Origin: Lysobacteraceae bacterium
Lineage (GTDB): Bacteria; Pseudomonadota; Gammaproteobacteria; Nevskiales; Nevskiaceae
Assembly (NCBI GenBank): GCA_013823855.1
Contig: PNMW01000015.1
Span: forward strand, 1 to 64,000
Direction: 5' to 3'
Length of the DNA stretch: 64,000 nt
This document shows, one piece after another, positions 33,608-43,158 of the stretch. The notes beneath the pieces were generated by a model. That model was not told the DNA's origin. It made no database searches and was given only the letters and a program-made list of their open reading frames with translations. Every line of letters begins with the position of its first letter. The first letter of the stretch is position 1. The translations under genes and the position numbers were made by a program.

Positions 33608-34588
33608 ATGGCTTCACAGGGGAAATCGATGACAAAGCGGTTGAACGTGGAATTCGTTCGCAAGGCCGGACCGGCCCTCGGAGCACTGGCTGGCGTCGTG
33701 CTGGCGCTGTTCGCTTGGCTGCTGGTGGCCCCGGCCGCGCATGCGCAGGGCGGTCTGACCCAGGTGCCCGGCGTCAGCAGCTTCGAGCAGCGCTTCCCGA
33801 TGGCCAGCGGCCGCAGCCGTCGGGTGCTGTATCTGCGGCCGGTCGCCGAAGCGACTGGCCTGGCGCCGGTCATGGTGGTGCTGCACTACGGCGGCGGCAG
33901 CCCGGAGGCGATGGCCAATCTGACCCGCATCGGCGAACTGGTTCGCGACACCGGCGTCTGGGCGATCCTGCCGGAATCCGGCGGCCGCGCCTGGAATCAC
34001 GATCCGCGCCGCGATCGCGACCGCAAGGATGATGACGTCGAGCTGATCACGCGGGTCATCGACAACGCCGTCGGCAGCCTGCCGGTCGACGTGCGCCGGG
34101 TCTACATGACCGGTTTCTCGTCCGGAGGCTTCATGGCCCAGCGCTACGCCTGCGAGCGCCCGGAACGGATCGCCGCGCTGGCCTATGTGTCGGCGACCTT
34201 GCTCGACTCGCTGGCCGCGCGCTGCCGTCTGAACGCCGCGCTGCCGACCCTCGGCATGCACGGCACCGCCGACTCCCGAGTCAGTTACGACGACCGCGTC
34301 GGCCTGGCGTCGGCGCCGGATACCGCGCGTTTCTACGCGCGCCGCAACGGCTGCCTCGGCGCGCCGCGGCGCACGCGGCTGCCGGACATCGCCAACGATG
34401 GCACCACGGTCGAACTCGACAGCTGGGACAGCTGCTCGTCAGCGCAGCCGGTGCGCTTCTACACGATCAATCGCGGCGGCCACACCTGGCCGGGCAACGA
34501 CCTGCAGGTGGGCCTGAGGGGGCGCGTCAGCCAGGACATCGATGCGACCCGGGTGATCTGGAACTTCGCGCGCGACCAGATGCGCTGA
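33608..34588 (+). CDS. PHB depolymerase / LpqC-type esterase, exported
   Basis: MVVLHYGGGSPEAMANLT, VYMTGFSSGGFMAQRYACERPERIAAL, LGMHGTADSRVSYD, INRGGHTWPG. Confidence 0.85.
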   Translation: MASQGKSMTKRLNVEFVRKAGPALGALAGVVLALFAWLLVAPAAHAQGGLTQVPGVSSFEQRFPMASGRSRRVLYLRPVAEATGLAPVMVVLHYGGGSPEAMANLTRIGELVRDTGVWAILPESGGRAWNHDPRRDRDRKDDDVELITRVIDNAVGSLPVDVRRVYMTGFSSGGFMAQRYACERPERIAALAYVSATLLDSLAARCRLNAALPTLGMHGTADSRVSYDDRVGLASAPDTARFYARRNGCLGAPRRTRLPDIANDGTTVELDSWDSCSSAQPVRFYTINRGGHTWPGNDLQVGLRGRVSQDIDATRVIWNFARDQMR

Positions 34589-34635
34589 GTGCGGCGGACG
34601 GCGCGGCCGCCCGGTCGCCGCCGTCGTCTTTCGTG

Positions 34636-35559
34636 TCAGTCGCGGAAGCGCCGCACCAGATCGCCATAGGCTTCGATCCGGCGATCGCGCAGGAACGGCC
34701 ACCAGCGGCGCACGTTTTCCGAGCGGGCGAGGTCGACATCGACGACCAGCACTTCCGGCTGATCGGTCGAGGCCCGGGCCAGGAATTCGCCTTGCGGGCC
34801 GGCGACGAAGCTGGTGCCCCAGAAGCGCTGGCCCGGGGTCTGGCCGGTCGGGTCCGGCTCGTAGCCGATGCGGTTGGCGACCACCACCGGCAGGCCGTTG
34901 GCGACCGCATGGGCGCGCTGGATCGTCACCCAGGCTTCGCGCTGGCGTTCGCGCTCGTCCTCCGGATCTTCCGGGTTGTTGCCGATCGCGGTCGGGTAGA
35001 GCAGCAGGTCGGCACCGGCCAGCGCCATCAGCCGTGCGGCCTCCGGGTACCACTGATCCCAGCAGACCAGCAGGCCGAGCCTGCCGACGCTGGTCGGGAT
35101 CGGCATGAAGCCGCCACGACGACCGCCTTGGGGCGTTGTTTCGGTGGCATCGCCCGGCGTGAAGTAGAACTTCTCGTAGTAGCCGGGATCGTCCGGGATG
35201 TGCATCTTCCGGTACTGGCCGGCCAGTGTGCCGTCGCGCTCCAGCACCACGGCGGTGTTGTGGTACAGCCCCGGCGCGCGCCGTTCGAACAGGCTGCCGA
35301 CCAGCACGATATTCAGCTCCTTCGCCAGCCGGCCCAGCCATTCGGTCGACGGCCCGGGAATGGTTTCAGCCAGGTCGAACAGATCGGTCGATTCGTGCTG
35401 GCAGAAATACAGGCTGGTGTGCAGCTCCTGCAGCATCACCAGCTGCGCGCCGCGCGCCGCGGCTTCACGGATGCCGGCTTCGCTGGCCGCGTTGCTGGTG
35501 TCGCGGTCACCGGAACAGGCCTGCTGGACCAGGCCGACCTTGAGGTTCTTGTTCGCCAT
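34636..35559 (-). CDS. aguB: N-carbamoylputrescine amidase
   Basis: LQELHTSLYFCQHES, KMHIPDDPGYYEKFYFTPGD, LVCWDQWYPEAARLMALAGADLLLYPTAIG; adjacent to aguA. Confidence 0.93.
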   Translation of the reverse strand: MANKNLKVGLVQQACSGDRDTSNAASEAGIREAAARGAQLVMLQELHTSLYFCQHESTDLFDLAETIPGPSTEWLGRLAKELNIVLVGSLFERRAPGLYHNTAVVLERDGTLAGQYRKMHIPDDPGYYEKFYFTPGDATETTPQGGRRGGFMPIPTSVGRLGLLVCWDQWYPEAARLMALAGADLLLYPTAIGNNPEDPEDERERQREAWVTIQRAHAVANGLPVVVANRIGYEPDPTGQTPGQRFWGTSFVAGPQGEFLARASTDQPEVLVVDVDLARSENVRRWWPFLRDRRIEAYGDLVRRFRD

Positions 35560-35574
35560 CGGTTCGGGTCTCGT

Positions 35575-36603
35575 TCAGGCCAGCGCCGGGATCTGCATGG
35601 TCACGCAGTGCAGGCCACCGTACTGCTGGATCAGTGCATTGCAGTCGATGCCGATCACATCGCGGCCCGGGAACAGCGGCCGCAGAAGGCCCAGCGCCAC
35701 CGCGTCGAGCGGCTGGCCGTAGACCGGCACCAGCACCGCGCCGTTGAGGATCAGGAAATTCGCGTAGCCGGCCGGCAGGCGACGGCCGTCGTCCGGATCG
35801 AAGATCGCCGCCGGCAGCGGCAGCGCCACCAGCCGGTACGGCTGGCCGCGCCAGTCGCGCAGTGCCCGCAGCTCGTCGGCCATCGCGGCGAGATCGTCGT
35901 AGTGGGCATCGCCGCGATCGTCGCAGCCCTGGTAGACGATGGTTTCGGCATCGCAGTAACGGGCGATGGTGTCGATATGGCCGTCGGTGTCGTCGCCGAT
36001 CAGGTCGCCATGGCTCAGCCACAGCACCCGGTCGAGGCCGAGCTGCGCTTTCAGCAGCGCCTCGATCTGCGCCTTGTCCAGCTGCGGATTGCGGGTCGGC
36101 GCCAGCAGGCAGCGCTCGGTGGTCAGCAGGGTGCCGCGGCCGTCGACTTCCAGTGCGCCGCCTTCGAGCACGAAGTCGATCGTCTCCACCGGCGCCGACC
36201 AGGCGCCGTACTGGTCGAGCTTGCGGGTCAGGGCGTTGTCGCGACTGGCGGAAAACTTGTTGCCCCAGCCGTTGAAGGTGAAATCCAGATGCACCAGCCG
36301 GCCATCGCGGACCACGGTGATCGGGCCGTGGTCGCGGGCCCAGACGTCATCGTTCGGTACTTCATGGACGATCAGCCGCTGCCGCGGCACCCCGGCGTCG
36401 ATCAGCCGCGCCTGCAGCGCATCCGCCTGTTCGGCGACGTTGACATGGACATTCTGGAAGCGGCCGATGGCGACCGCGATGGCGATGAAGTTGCGTTCGA
36501 CGGCGTCGAAGTGCCGGGCGAAATCGCCGTCCGGGCGCGGCCAGGTCAGCATCACGGCGGTCTGCGGTGCCCATTCGGGCGGAAGGGTCTGTCGATGGCT
36601 CAT
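35575..36603 (-). CDS. aguA: Agmatine deiminase
   Basis: VPNDDVWARDHGPITV, FNGWGNKF, FVLEGGALEVDGRGTLLTTERCLL, GDDTDGHIDTIARYCD, GGLHCVTMQIP. Confidence 0.95.
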   Translation of the reverse strand: MSHRQTLPPEWAPQTAVMLTWPRPDGDFARHFDAVERNFIAIAVAIGRFQNVHVNVAEQADALQARLIDAGVPRQRLIVHEVPNDDVWARDHGPITVVRDGRLVHLDFTFNGWGNKFSASRDNALTRKLDQYGAWSAPVETIDFVLEGGALEVDGRGTLLTTERCLLAPTRNPQLDKAQIEALLKAQLGLDRVLWLSHGDLIGDDTDGHIDTIARYCDAETIVYQGCDDRGDAHYDDLAAMADELRALRDWRGQPYRLVALPLPAAIFDPDDGRRLPAGYANFLILNGAVLVPVYGQPLDAVALGLLRPLFPGRDVIGIDCNALIQQYGGLHCVTMQIPALA

Positions 36604-36715
36604 GCCGGAATCGGGTGCCTGGAAGAAGGGCGACGGGCGCGAGCGCGCGGCGTCAGGGCCGCAATTGTCTCAGGTTGCCGTGACCGTGCAGCGTCGGGCG
36701 ACGCCGGCGCGGGTT

Positions 36716-37057
36716 TCAGCCGCCGGCGCGGTCGAGCTCGTCGGTGTTGAACAGCGGCGCCGGTGCGCTCGGCACGACCGCATCGACAACATGGCGATTC
36801 TCGAAGAACACCGAGAAGCCGCTGTAGTCCCAGCGGGTGATCGGCGGCTGCGCTGCCGAGCCGCCGCCCACCGGTGCGTGGCGCTTGCCCGGCTCGCCAT
36901 AGCGACGCCGCACCGCGCTCTGGGTCTCGCCGCGGCCGGGCAGGCTCAGCCGCGATGCCGACGAGTCCGCTGCCGGCAGGGTCAGCACGTCGGCCTGACT
37001 GACCGGCAGCACCGATGCGGTCAACAGCAGGCCGCAGCCCAGAAGGATGTTGCGCAT
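36716..37057 (-). CDS. Small exported hypothetical protein
   Basis: Signal peptide MRNILLGCGLLLTASVLPVSQA; YGEPGKRHAPVGGGSAAQPPITRWDYSGFSVFFENRHVVDAVV. Confidence 0.7.
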   Translation of the reverse strand: MRNILLGCGLLLTASVLPVSQADVLTLPAADSSASRLSLPGRGETQSAVRRRYGEPGKRHAPVGGGSAAQPPITRWDYSGFSVFFENRHVVDAVVPSAPAPLFNTDELDRAGG

Positions 37058-37297
37058 GGTGGATGCCTTTCGAGTGCTCGAAAAAAGCATAGCACCGGCG
37101 TCGCGCGCCGCCGGGGACGCTCATCGCGGCGCCGGCGCCGCGCATCCGCCGGCTGACCATGACGATCAGCGCACGCGGATCGCGTCCGGGTGCATCCATT
37201 TTTTCGCTTCCAACGTTATCCACCACATCGATGTGATTTTCGCCGGGGCCTGCCAGCGCGGGCGCCCGCACAGGTTCACCCAGGGGTTGGAAGATTG

Positions 37298-37329
37298 CCG
37301 GCAGACCGCAAGGTATGCCGGTTTTTTTT
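37298..37329 (+). terminator. Intrinsic terminator on + strand with no + strand CDS upstream
   Basis: CCGGCA-G-ACC-GCAA-GGT-A-TGCCGG followed by TTTTTTTT. Confidence 0.75.
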
Positions 37330-37340
37330 GTTCCGGGCAT

Positions 37341-37372
37341 AAAAAAGCGGCCGCGCATTGCTGCGCGGCCGC
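37341..37372 (-). terminator. Intrinsic terminator downstream of the aldehyde dehydrogenase gene
   Basis: Minus strand GCGGCCGCGC-AGCAAT-GCGCGGCCGC-TTTTTT. Confidence 0.8.
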
Positions 37373-37395
37373 CCTGCTCCGCCGCGACGACCGGA

Positions 37396-38847
37396 TCAGC
37401 CGGCCGGCAGGTAGATCGACTTCAGCTGCTGGTACGCGGCCAGCGATTCCGGACCCATCTCGCGGCCGAGGCCCGAGGCCTTGATGCCGCCGAACGGCGA
37501 GGCGAGGTCGATCATGTAGCCATTGACGCCGATGGTGCCGGTCTGGACGCGGCGGGCGATCGCCTGGGCGCGCTTGGAATCCGACGACCAGACGGTGCCG
37601 CCGAGGCCGAATTCCGAGTCGTTGGCGATCTTCACCGCTTCTTCCTCGTCGCGGTACTTGATGACGCTCAGTACCGGTCCGAAGATTTCTTCCTGGGCGA
37701 TCACCGCCTTGTTGTCGACGTCGGCGAACACCGTCGGCTCGACGAACCAGCCGTCGCCGACGCCCTTCGGACGGCCGCCGCCCGCGACCAGACGGGCTTC
37801 GACCTTGCCCTTGGCGATGTAGCCCTCGACGCGGGCGCGATGCTCCTGCGACGCCAGCGGCCCGATCTGGGTGTCCTTGTCGAGACTGCTGCCGACCTTC
37901 AGACCCTTGGCGAGGCCGGCGATGGCGTCGACGATCTCGTCATAGCGGCTGGCCGGCGCGAGGATGCGCGACGACAGCGCGCAGATCTGGCCGTTGTTGC
38001 CGAACGACGCGAAATGCAGGCCCGGCAGCAGGTGTTCGATCTTGACGTCGTCGAGGATGATCGCCGCCGACTTGCCGCCCAGTTCCAGGCTGACCGGCCT
38101 CAGCAGGCGGCCGCAGACTTCGGCGACCTTGCGGCCGGCGCCGGTCGAGCCGGTGAACGCGACCTTGTCGATGCCCGGGTGCGAGACCAGATAGGCGCCC
38201 AGCTCGCGGCCGCCCGGCACCCAGTTGATGACGCCGGCCGGCACGCCGGCTTCGTGGGCGGCCTCGGCAATGATGTAGCAGTCGAGGACGGTGCCCGGCG
38301 ACGGCTTCAGCACGATGGTGCAGCCGGTGGCCAGCGCCGGACCGATCTTCATCATCGACAGCACGACCGGGAAGTTCCACGGCACGATGCCGCCGACCAC
38401 GCCGACCGGGCCCTTGCGGATCAGCGTGTCGAAGCCGAGCGGCGACGGACGGCGCTCTTCGACCTGCATGTTCTGGGTCAGTGCCGCGTAGTAGCGCAGC
38501 AGCGCGCAGACGTAGCCGCTTTCCAGCTGCTCGGACAGCGCCAGCGGCATGCCGTTCTGGGCGCTGACGGCGCGGCTCAGGCGGTCGGCGCGCTTTTCGA
38601 TCGCGGCGGCGAAGCGGTTCAGCACCTCGGCGCGCTCGGCCGGCGTGGTGTCGCCCCAGGGGCCTTCGAGCGCCTTGCGGGCGGCCACGACCGCGCGGTC
38701 GATGTCGGCTTCTCCGCCTTCCGGCACGTTGCCGATCGACAGGCCGGTGTTGGCGCCGATGACGTCGATGCGGGCGTCGGTCGACGGCTTGACCCAGTCA
38801 CCGTCGATGTAAAAAGTGTCGTGCTTGATGTTTTCGTCCAGCGACAT
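37396..38847 (-). CDS. NAD(P)-dependent aldehyde dehydrogenase
   Basis: VPWNFPVVLSMMKIGPALATGCTIVLKPS, FTGSTGAGRKVAE, LELGGKSA, FGNNGQICALSSRIL catalytic Cys. Confidence 0.93.
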   Translation of the reverse strand: MSLDENIKHDTFYIDGDWVKPSTDARIDVIGANTGLSIGNVPEGGEADIDRAVVAARKALEGPWGDTTPAERAEVLNRFAAAIEKRADRLSRAVSAQNGMPLALSEQLESGYVCALLRYYAALTQNMQVEERRPSPLGFDTLIRKGPVGVVGGIVPWNFPVVLSMMKIGPALATGCTIVLKPSPGTVLDCYIIAEAAHEAGVPAGVINWVPGGRELGAYLVSHPGIDKVAFTGSTGAGRKVAEVCGRLLRPVSLELGGKSAAIILDDVKIEHLLPGLHFASFGNNGQICALSSRILAPASRYDEIVDAIAGLAKGLKVGSSLDKDTQIGPLASQEHRARVEGYIAKGKVEARLVAGGGRPKGVGDGWFVEPTVFADVDNKAVIAQEEIFGPVLSVIKYRDEEEAVKIANDSEFGLGGTVWSSDSKRAQAIARRVQTGTIGVNGYMIDLASPFGGIKASGLGREMGPESLAAYQQLKSIYLPAG

Positions 38848-38932
38848 GAGCGTCTCCTCTCCTGGCGGGTTGCCGTTTTCGGGGTGTTCTCAAGAGCCGG
38901 GCACCGCTGTCACAGGCCGGGCTGATGGGAAT

Positions 38933-38952
38933 TTAGTATGGCACAGTACTAA
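38933..38952. promoter_or_regulatory. Inverted repeat upstream of the aldehyde dehydrogenase gene
   Basis: TTAGTA-tggcacag-TACTAA about 85 bp upstream of the - strand start codon. Confidence 0.45.
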
Positions 38953-39016
38953 TTGCCCGCAGGAAATTGCGCCGATCTTTCGACGGGGGTCGGTCGGCGC
39001 GGCTGGCGACGGCAGC

Positions 39017-41779
39017 TCAGGTGGTGGTCTGGCGCGCCCGCAGCTCGGCGATGAGGCCTTTCAGCTCCGGCACGCAGGAGCCGCAGTTGGTGCCGCATTT
39101 CAGTTGCGCGCCGAGTTCGGCGGGGGTCGCGCAGCCGCCGCGGATCGCCGCCTCGATGGTCTTGCGGCCGATGCCGAAGCACGAGCAGACGGTGGCGCCG
39201 GCATCCTCGCCCTGCGCCAGCGGCTCGCCGATCAGCAGGCCGATGCGGTCGCCCGGATCAAGCTGCGGCTTGCCGAACAGGCTCGACAGCCAGGCCCGCG
39301 ACGGCAGGTCCGGGCGTGGCGAGATGAACAGGCAGGCGTGGATCCTCCCGTCGACGAGGTGGACGGCGCGGAACACGCCGGCCGTCGGGTCCTCGTATTC
39401 GAGCCAGTCGGCGTCCGGATCGACGACGCCGAGCATCGCGCGGGCGCGCGCCGACCAGTCGCCGTCGGGCCGCCGTCCGGCCAGCTCGCTGCGCGTGTAG
39501 CCGTCGCCGGTGATTCGCGTCCACCAGGCCGCAGCGGCGGTCAGCGGGCTGGCGCCAGCCGCAGCGCCATGGTCGTCGCGGCTCAGCGCAAAACCGTGCC
39601 AGGCAACGCTGAACGGCTCGACTCGCACCGGCGTGTGCTTGAACTCGGGCTCGCCGGACACCGGATCGACGACCGGATTGACCAGCTTGCCGACCCGCGC
39701 GTCGGAGGCGAACTGGCCGCTCCAGTGGATCGGTACGAACACGCTGTTGCGCGGCATCTCGCCGGACAGGCGCACCCGCACCACGCAGCTGCCATGCACC
39801 GAGGAGACGCGCGCCAGCGCGTGCTCGCGCACGCCGGACAGCAGCGCGTCCTGCGGATGCAGATCGACGAACGGCTCGGCGACGTGGGTGGCTAGGCGCG
39901 GCGCCAGGCCGGTGCGGGTCATCGTGTGCCAGTGATCGCGGACCCGGCCGGTGTTCAGGACCAGGGGGTAGTCGTCATCGAGCCGGCCGGCCGGCGCCTG
40001 CGGCGCGGTCGGCACGAAGCGGGCGCGGCGATCGGCCGTGTAGTAGCGGCCGTCGGCGAAGGCCTGCAGCGGGGCTGCGCCATCGGTCGCGGGCACCGGT
40101 GCGTCGGTCCCGGCCAGCACCGGCCAGCGGGTTGGCGCCAGCTGGTCGTAGCCGGCCTGGTCGAGGCCGACCAGGCCGCCGAGGTTCAGGTAGCGGGGCG
40201 CGATGTCGTCGCGGTTGCCGAAGCGGGTCAGCCGCGCGTGCTCGTCGAAGATCTGGTGCGCCGCGTCGTACGGGAACTGCGCGCCGTGTCCCCAGCGCCG
40301 GGCGACCTCGGACAGCGCCCACCAGTCCGGCCGTGCCTCGCCGATCGGCGGCAGGAAGGCGCGCTGGCGGCTGATGCAGCGCTCGGAGTTGGTCACCGTG
40401 CCGTCCTTCTCGCCCCAGCCCTGGGCTGGCAGCAGCAGGTGCGCGAACGCCGTGGTGTCGGTGTCGGCGATCACGTCGGAGACCACCACCAGCTCGCATT
40501 TCGCCAGCGCCCGCTTGACCTTGTCGGCATCGGGCAGGCTGACCACCGGATTGGTCGCCATGATCCACACCGCCTTGACGATGCCGGCATCGATGGCATC
40601 GAACAGGTCGACCGCCTTCAGCCCCGGCTTGTCGGCGATCCTCGGCGACTGCCAGAAGTCCTGCACCAGCGCGCGGTGCGCGGCCACCTCGAGATCGAGA
40701 TGCGCCGCCAGCATGTTCGACAGGCCGCCGACCTCGCGGCCGCCCATCGCGTTCGGCTGGCCGGTGATCGAGAACGGCCCGGCGCCGGATTTGCCGATGC
40801 GGCCGGTGGCCAGATGGCAGTTGATGATCGCGTTGACCTTGTCGGTGCCGCTCGACGACTGGTTGACGCCCATCGAGAATGCGGTGATGACCCGCTCGCT
40901 GCGTGCGAACAACCGGCAGAACTCGGTCAGCACGCCGGGATCGAGCTTGCAGGCGGCGGCCACCGAGCGCAGATCGCCGGCGGTGTTGTCGGCGATCGCC
41001 ATGGTTCGCGCGAAGCCGCTGGTATGGGCCTCGATGAACGCGGTGTCGATGACCCCGTGCTGGTGCAGGTAGCTGAGCAGGCCGTTGAACAGCCAGACGT
41101 CGGTGCCCGGACGCACCGGCAGATGCAGGTCGGCCATCTCGCTGGTCGCGGTGCGGCGCGGATCGATGACCACCAGCTTCATCGCCGGATTGCGCTCGCG
41201 CGCCTTGAGCAGGCGCTGGAACAGGATCGGATGGCACCAGGCGGTATTCGAGCCGACCAGCACCACCAGTTCGGCCTGCTCCAGATCGTCATACGACACC
41301 GGCACGATGTCCTCGCCGAAGGCGCGCTTGTGGCCGGCCACCGCCGACGACATGCAGAGCCGCGAGTTGGTGTCGATGTTGGCGCTGCCGACAAAGCCCT
41401 TCACCAGCTTGTTGGCGACGTAGTAGTCCTCGGTCAGCAGCTGGCCGGAGACATACCAGGCCACCGCGTCGGGACCGTCGCGGTCGATGATCCGCCGGAA
41501 GCCGTCGGCCACTTCGTCGAGCGCTGCGGGCCACGACAGGCGCTGCAGCGCACCGGCGACGCGCTTCGCCGGATGCAGCAGCCGGCCGCGGGGCACCACG
41601 GTTTCGCCGAGCGCGGCACCCTTGACGCAGAGCCGGCCGAAGTTGGTCGGGTGCTGCGGATCGCCGACCACGGTGGTCACGCCGGCGGCCGAGGTACGGG
41701 CGAGCACGCCGCAGCCGGTCCCGCAGTAGGGACAGGTGCTGGCGATGTCGCGTGGCTCGGGGCTGCTTCCGTCCATCAT
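39017..41779 (-). CDS. nasA: Assimilatory nitrate reductase catalytic subunit (molybdopterin), with C-terminal BFD-like [2Fe-2S] domain
   Basis: STCPYCGTGCGVLA Fe-S motif; NSRLCMSSAVAGHKRAFGED; MGVNQSSSGTDKVNAIINCHLATGRIGKSGAGPFSITGQPNAMGGREVGGL; C-terminal TVCSCFGIG...CGTNCGSCVPEL. Confidence 0.95.
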   Translation of the reverse strand: MMDGSSPEPRDIASTCPYCGTGCGVLARTSAAGVTTVVGDPQHPTNFGRLCVKGAALGETVVPRGRLLHPAKRVAGALQRLSWPAALDEVADGFRRIIDRDGPDAVAWYVSGQLLTEDYYVANKLVKGFVGSANIDTNSRLCMSSAVAGHKRAFGEDIVPVSYDDLEQAELVVLVGSNTAWCHPILFQRLLKARERNPAMKLVVIDPRRTATSEMADLHLPVRPGTDVWLFNGLLSYLHQHGVIDTAFIEAHTSGFARTMAIADNTAGDLRSVAAACKLDPGVLTEFCRLFARSERVITAFSMGVNQSSSGTDKVNAIINCHLATGRIGKSGAGPFSITGQPNAMGGREVGGLSNMLAAHLDLEVAAHRALVQDFWQSPRIADKPGLKAVDLFDAIDAGIVKAVWIMATNPVVSLPDADKVKRALAKCELVVVSDVIADTDTTAFAHLLLPAQGWGEKDGTVTNSERCISRQRAFLPPIGEARPDWWALSEVARRWGHGAQFPYDAAHQIFDEHARLTRFGNRDDIAPRYLNLGGLVGLDQAGYDQLAPTRWPVLAGTDAPVPATDGAAPLQAFADGRYYTADRRARFVPTAPQAPAGRLDDDYPLVLNTGRVRDHWHTMTRTGLAPRLATHVAEPFVDLHPQDALLSGVREHALARVSSVHGSCVVRVRLSGEMPRNSVFVPIHWSGQFASDARVGKLVNPVVDPVSGEPEFKHTPVRVEPFSVAWHGFALSRDDHGAAAGASPLTAAAAWWTRITGDGYTRSELAGRRPDGDWSARARAMLGVVDPDADWLEYEDPTAGVFRAVHLVDGRIHACLFISPRPDLPSRAWLSSLFGKPQLDPGDRIGLLIGEPLAQGEDAGATVCSCFGIGRKTIEAAIRGGCATPAELGAQLKCGTNCGSCVPELKGLIAELRARQTTT

Positions 41780-41882
41780 CGATTCGATTCGTCGTGTTCT
41801 GTGGGGCGGCCTGCGATGGCCGCCGTGCCGGCGCGAAAGACGGCGCTTGTCGGCACGGACTTGCCGACCGTGGGTAGGCGCA

Positions 41883-43103
41883 TCACGCCGCCTGCGATTC
41901 GCAGTAGGCGCGGCCGAACAGCAGGCGCTGGCGCAGGCTGCCGATGTCGCGACGCGTCTGCATCAGCTCGAAGTACCAGGGGCCGTCGGCGACATCACCG
42001 TACATCACCACGCCGATGATCAGGTTGCCCTTCAGCACCAGCCGCTTGTAGACGCCGCGGCCGGGATCGCGCAGCACCAGGTCTTCGCTGTCCGGTCCGC
42101 CGATGAAGTCGCCGGCCGAATAGAGATCGATGCCGGTGACCTTGAGCCTTGTTGCGGTCACCGAGCCGCGGTAGCGGCGATGTCCGAGGCCGGCCAGATG
42201 GGCGGCGCAGACCCGGGCCTGATCCCACAGCGGCGCGACCAGGCCGTAGACGTTCTTGCGGTGCTGCACGCATTCGCCAACCGCGTAGATGCGCGGATCG
42301 GTGGCGGTCTGCAGGGTGTCGTCGACGACGATCGCCCGCTCGACGTGCAGCCCGGCGGCCTTGGCCAGATCGATGTTCGGCCGGATGCCGACCGCCATCA
42401 CCACCAGATCGGCGGCCACCTCGCTGCCATCCTTGAAGCGCACTGCGGTGACGCGGTGGTCGCCGACGATTTCCGCGGTGTTCGCTTCGAGCAGGAAGCG
42501 CATGCCGCGTTTCTCCAGCGCTGCCTTCAGCAGCCTGGCCGCCGGCTTGTCGAGCTGCCGCTCCATCAGGCTGTCCATCACGTGCACGACGCTGACCGTC
42601 ATACCCTGGCGCAGCAGGCCGTTGGCCGCTTCGAGGCCGAGCAGGCCGCCGCCGATGACCACGGCATGACGATGGTTGCGCGCTGCTTCCAGCATGGTCT
42701 CGACATCGTGGATGTCGCGAAAGGCGATCACCCCGGGCAGCTGGTGACCGGGCACCGGAATGATGAACGGCCTGGAGCCGGTGGCGATCAGCAGGCGGTC
42801 GTAGGCGACTTCGAGGCCGTCGAGCGCGGTGACCACGCGGCGCGCGCGGTCGATGCCGATCACCGGATTGCCGGCGTAGAGCAGGATGCCGTGCCTTGCG
42901 TACCAGGCGCGATCGTGGGTGACGATGTCCTCGAAGTGCTTCTCGCCGGCCAGTACCGGCGACAGCAGGATGCGGTTGTAGTTGCCGTGCGGCTCGGCGC
43001 CGAACACGGTGATCTGGTAACGCTCGCCATCGAGCTTGAGCAGCTCCTCGACGGTGCGGATCGCCGACATGCCATTGCCGATCACCACCAGCCGCGGCTT
43101 CAC
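41883..43103 (-). CDS. FAD/NAD(P)-dependent oxidoreductase (nitrite/nitrate reductase-associated)
   Basis: LVVIGNGMSAIRTVEELL, VVIGGGLLGLEAANGLLRQGMTVSVVH, YAVGECVQHR; located between nirD and nasA. Confidence 0.85.
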   Translation of the reverse strand: MKPRLVVIGNGMSAIRTVEELLKLDGERYQITVFGAEPHGNYNRILLSPVLAGEKHFEDIVTHDRAWYARHGILLYAGNPVIGIDRARRVVTALDGLEVAYDRLLIATGSRPFIIPVPGHQLPGVIAFRDIHDVETMLEAARNHRHAVVIGGGLLGLEAANGLLRQGMTVSVVHVMDSLMERQLDKPAARLLKAALEKRGMRFLLEANTAEIVGDHRVTAVRFKDGSEVAADLVVMAVGIRPNIDLAKAAGLHVERAIVVDDTLQTATDPRIYAVGECVQHRKNVYGLVAPLWDQARVCAAHLAGLGHRRYRGSVTATRLKVTGIDLYSAGDFIGGPDSEDLVLRDPGRGVYKRLVLKGNLIIGVVMYGDVADGPWYFELMQTRRDIGSLRQRLLFGRAYCESQAA

Positions 43104-43158
43104 GCGCTGCCTCCGTCCGCCGCGACTACCGCGCTGCCGCCGCCGTGGTGCTGCCGCA

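Noticed and set aside
34633-36750. 705-aa plus-strand ORF opposite aguA/aguB
   Set aside because: Antisense to two clear agmatine-pathway genes; no coding signal.
37200-37330. Orphan + strand terminator region as 4.5S RNA, 6S RNA or tmRNA
   Set aside because: Lacks the conserved SRP RNA tetraloop/asymmetric loop sequence and other recognisable signatures; left as an unassigned candidate sRNA.
39926-42019. 697-aa plus-strand ORF opposite nasA
   Set aside because: Same antisense artefact; no domains, while the minus strand encodes canonical NasA.
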